A stretch of 64,000 nucleotides of DNA. It comes from Nocardioides ganghwensis (GTDB lineage Bacteria; Actinomycetota; Actinomycetes; Propionibacteriales; Nocardioidaceae). The translations under genes and the position numbers were made by a program. Positions 63,558 through 64,000 of the stretch are shown in pieces (positions within the stretch are counted from its first letter, which is position 1; each line of letters starts with the position of its first letter). Where the stretch lies: the NCBI RefSeq assembly GCF_014779655.1, contig NZ_JACXYX010000003.1, positions 124,001-188,000 of the forward strand. Direction: 5' to 3'. A model generated the notes under the pieces. That model was not told where the DNA came from, did not search any database, and saw only the letters and a program-made list of their open reading frames with translations.

Positions 63558-64000
63558 CAGGCGGGACCCTCGAGCGCGCGGGGGAGGGCCGCCACGATCG
63601 CATCGCTCGTGCGCTCGACCATCGCCAGCACCTCCTCGAACCCGTCGTCCCCACCGTAGTACGGGTCCGGGACCTCTCCACCCGGGTCGACGGGATCGAG
63701 GTCGCGGAACATCCCGACCCGCGGCGTCCGGCCGCCGACGTCGGCGAGGTTCGCCTCGTCCATCACGAGGACGAGGTCGTACGCCTCGGGCCAGGTCGCG
63801 TCGTACTGCCGGGCGCGGTGCCGGCTCGGGTCGTAGCCGGCCGTGGTCAGCGTGGCCGCGGCGCGCGGGTCCATCGGGTTGCCGACGTGCCAGCCGCCGG
63901 TGCCGGAGGACGCGACCTCGACCCGGTCGTCGAGACCGGCGTCGGCCAGGCGGCTCTCCAGGACGACGTGGGCCGTGGGCGAGCGGCAGATGTTGCCGAG
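63557..64000 (-). CDS. Low-molecular-weight protein-tyrosine-phosphatase, N-terminus missing
   Basis: 147 residues are visible on the minus strand and the gene runs off the right edge. The visible start LGNICRSPTAHVVLE is the phosphate-binding loop (family CxGNxCRSP), with the catalytic Cys just outside. The catalytic Asp is in PDPYYGGDDGFEEV (about 112-125), matching the family DP(Y/W). It removes phosphate from tyrosine or, with the kinase encoded next, may act on glycated-protein products. The ATG near 63874 is internal. Confidence 0.93.
   Translation of the reverse strand, partial: LGNICRSPTAHVVLESRLADAGLDDRVEVASSGTGGWHVGNPMDPRAAATLTTAGYDPSRHRARQYDATWPEAYDLVLVMDEANLADVGGRTPRVGMFRDLDPVDPGGEVPDPYYGGDDGFEEVLAMVERTSDAIVAALPRALEGPA

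Overview
The window is GC-rich (roughly 70 percent or more by eye), densely packed actinobacterial chromosome. Its codon use, its many GTG starts, its 4-bp ATGA/GTGA gene overlaps and the gene content fit Nocardioides or a close relative in the Nocardioidaceae; that genus call is inference. I saw no rRNA, tRNA, CRISPR array, transposase, integrase or phage gene. The right edge cuts a low-molecular-weight tyrosine phosphatase gene and the left edge cuts a DEAD-box helicase gene.

Layout. 1-7 kb: RNA helicase, luciferase-like monooxygenase, CPBP protease, NAD-binding protein, cation/proton antiporter, membrane protein. 6.4-10.8 kb: a MerR regulator divergent from a thiolase/FadB beta-oxidation pair. 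10.8-14.6 kb: a sigma factor with a membrane partner, then an ABC exporter. 14.8-21.8 kb: the most unusual region, described below. 21.9-31.5 kb: a TetR-headed catabolic operon (TIGR03084 protein, AtuA-type protein, two acyl-CoA dehydrogenases, SRPBCC protein, two-subunit biotin-dependent acyl-CoA carboxylase) resembling acyclic-terpene or branched-chain acyl-CoA degradation. 31.6-40.0 kb: small membrane or secreted proteins, an FAD oxidase with a divergent HxlR regulator, Pcm, cupin, VOC, AraC, and an ECF sigma factor with a Thr/Pro-rich membrane partner. 40.0-49.4 kb: a SigK-type stress locus (fasciclin lipoprotein, SigK, RskA, FAD oxidoreductase fused to DUF1365, two cyclopropane-synthase-like enzymes, DUF1295 protein, and a membrane molybdopterin oxidoreductase). 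49.6-64 kb: enoyl-CoA hydratase, SDR, HelR-type ATPase, GH16-like enzyme, an anthranilate/ADIC synthase fusion, sulfatase, PabA/PabB, an MprAB-like two-component system, fructosamine kinase and LMW phosphatase.

The candidate new system is at 14,790-21,808. Two short tandem genes (P2 18,201-18,395; P1 17,891-18,109) encode 64- and 72-residue peptides that share a leader-like block ending LPxRETL and a second block NIVxxNxxxAxNAA. They have the strongest ribosome binding sites in the region and are separated from each other and from the next gene by hairpins. The next gene encodes one protein that appears to join a PqqD-like peptide-recognition domain, an M50 intramembrane zinc protease with HELGH, and a C-terminal MinD/ParA ATPase like those linked to type VII secretion. 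A secreted protein with three CxxC pairs at exact 34-residue spacing follows by a 4-bp overlap. Divergently transcribed is a SARP-type regulator that carries a membrane segment and an outer domain, followed by a secreted repeat protein. The spacer holds three GCGTGAC heptamers at exact 11-bp spacing, the usual SARP operator layout, placed upstream of the peptide promoter. I infer a sensor-controlled pathway that recognises, cleaves and exports a pair of peptides.

A second theme is dispersed palindromic repeats. At least five families are visible. Members of two of them lie in frame inside conserved metabolic genes: a 75-bp element inside the carboxyltransferase gene, with a second copy near position 1,450, and GGTGGTCGAG-type repeats forming the N-termini of two operon proteins. 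A third palindromic segment lies inside pabB. Many genes have a TANNNT-like -10 hexamer ending 6-7 nt before the start codon, suggesting leaderless mRNA. Two SigK-type promoters share identical hexamers and spacing.
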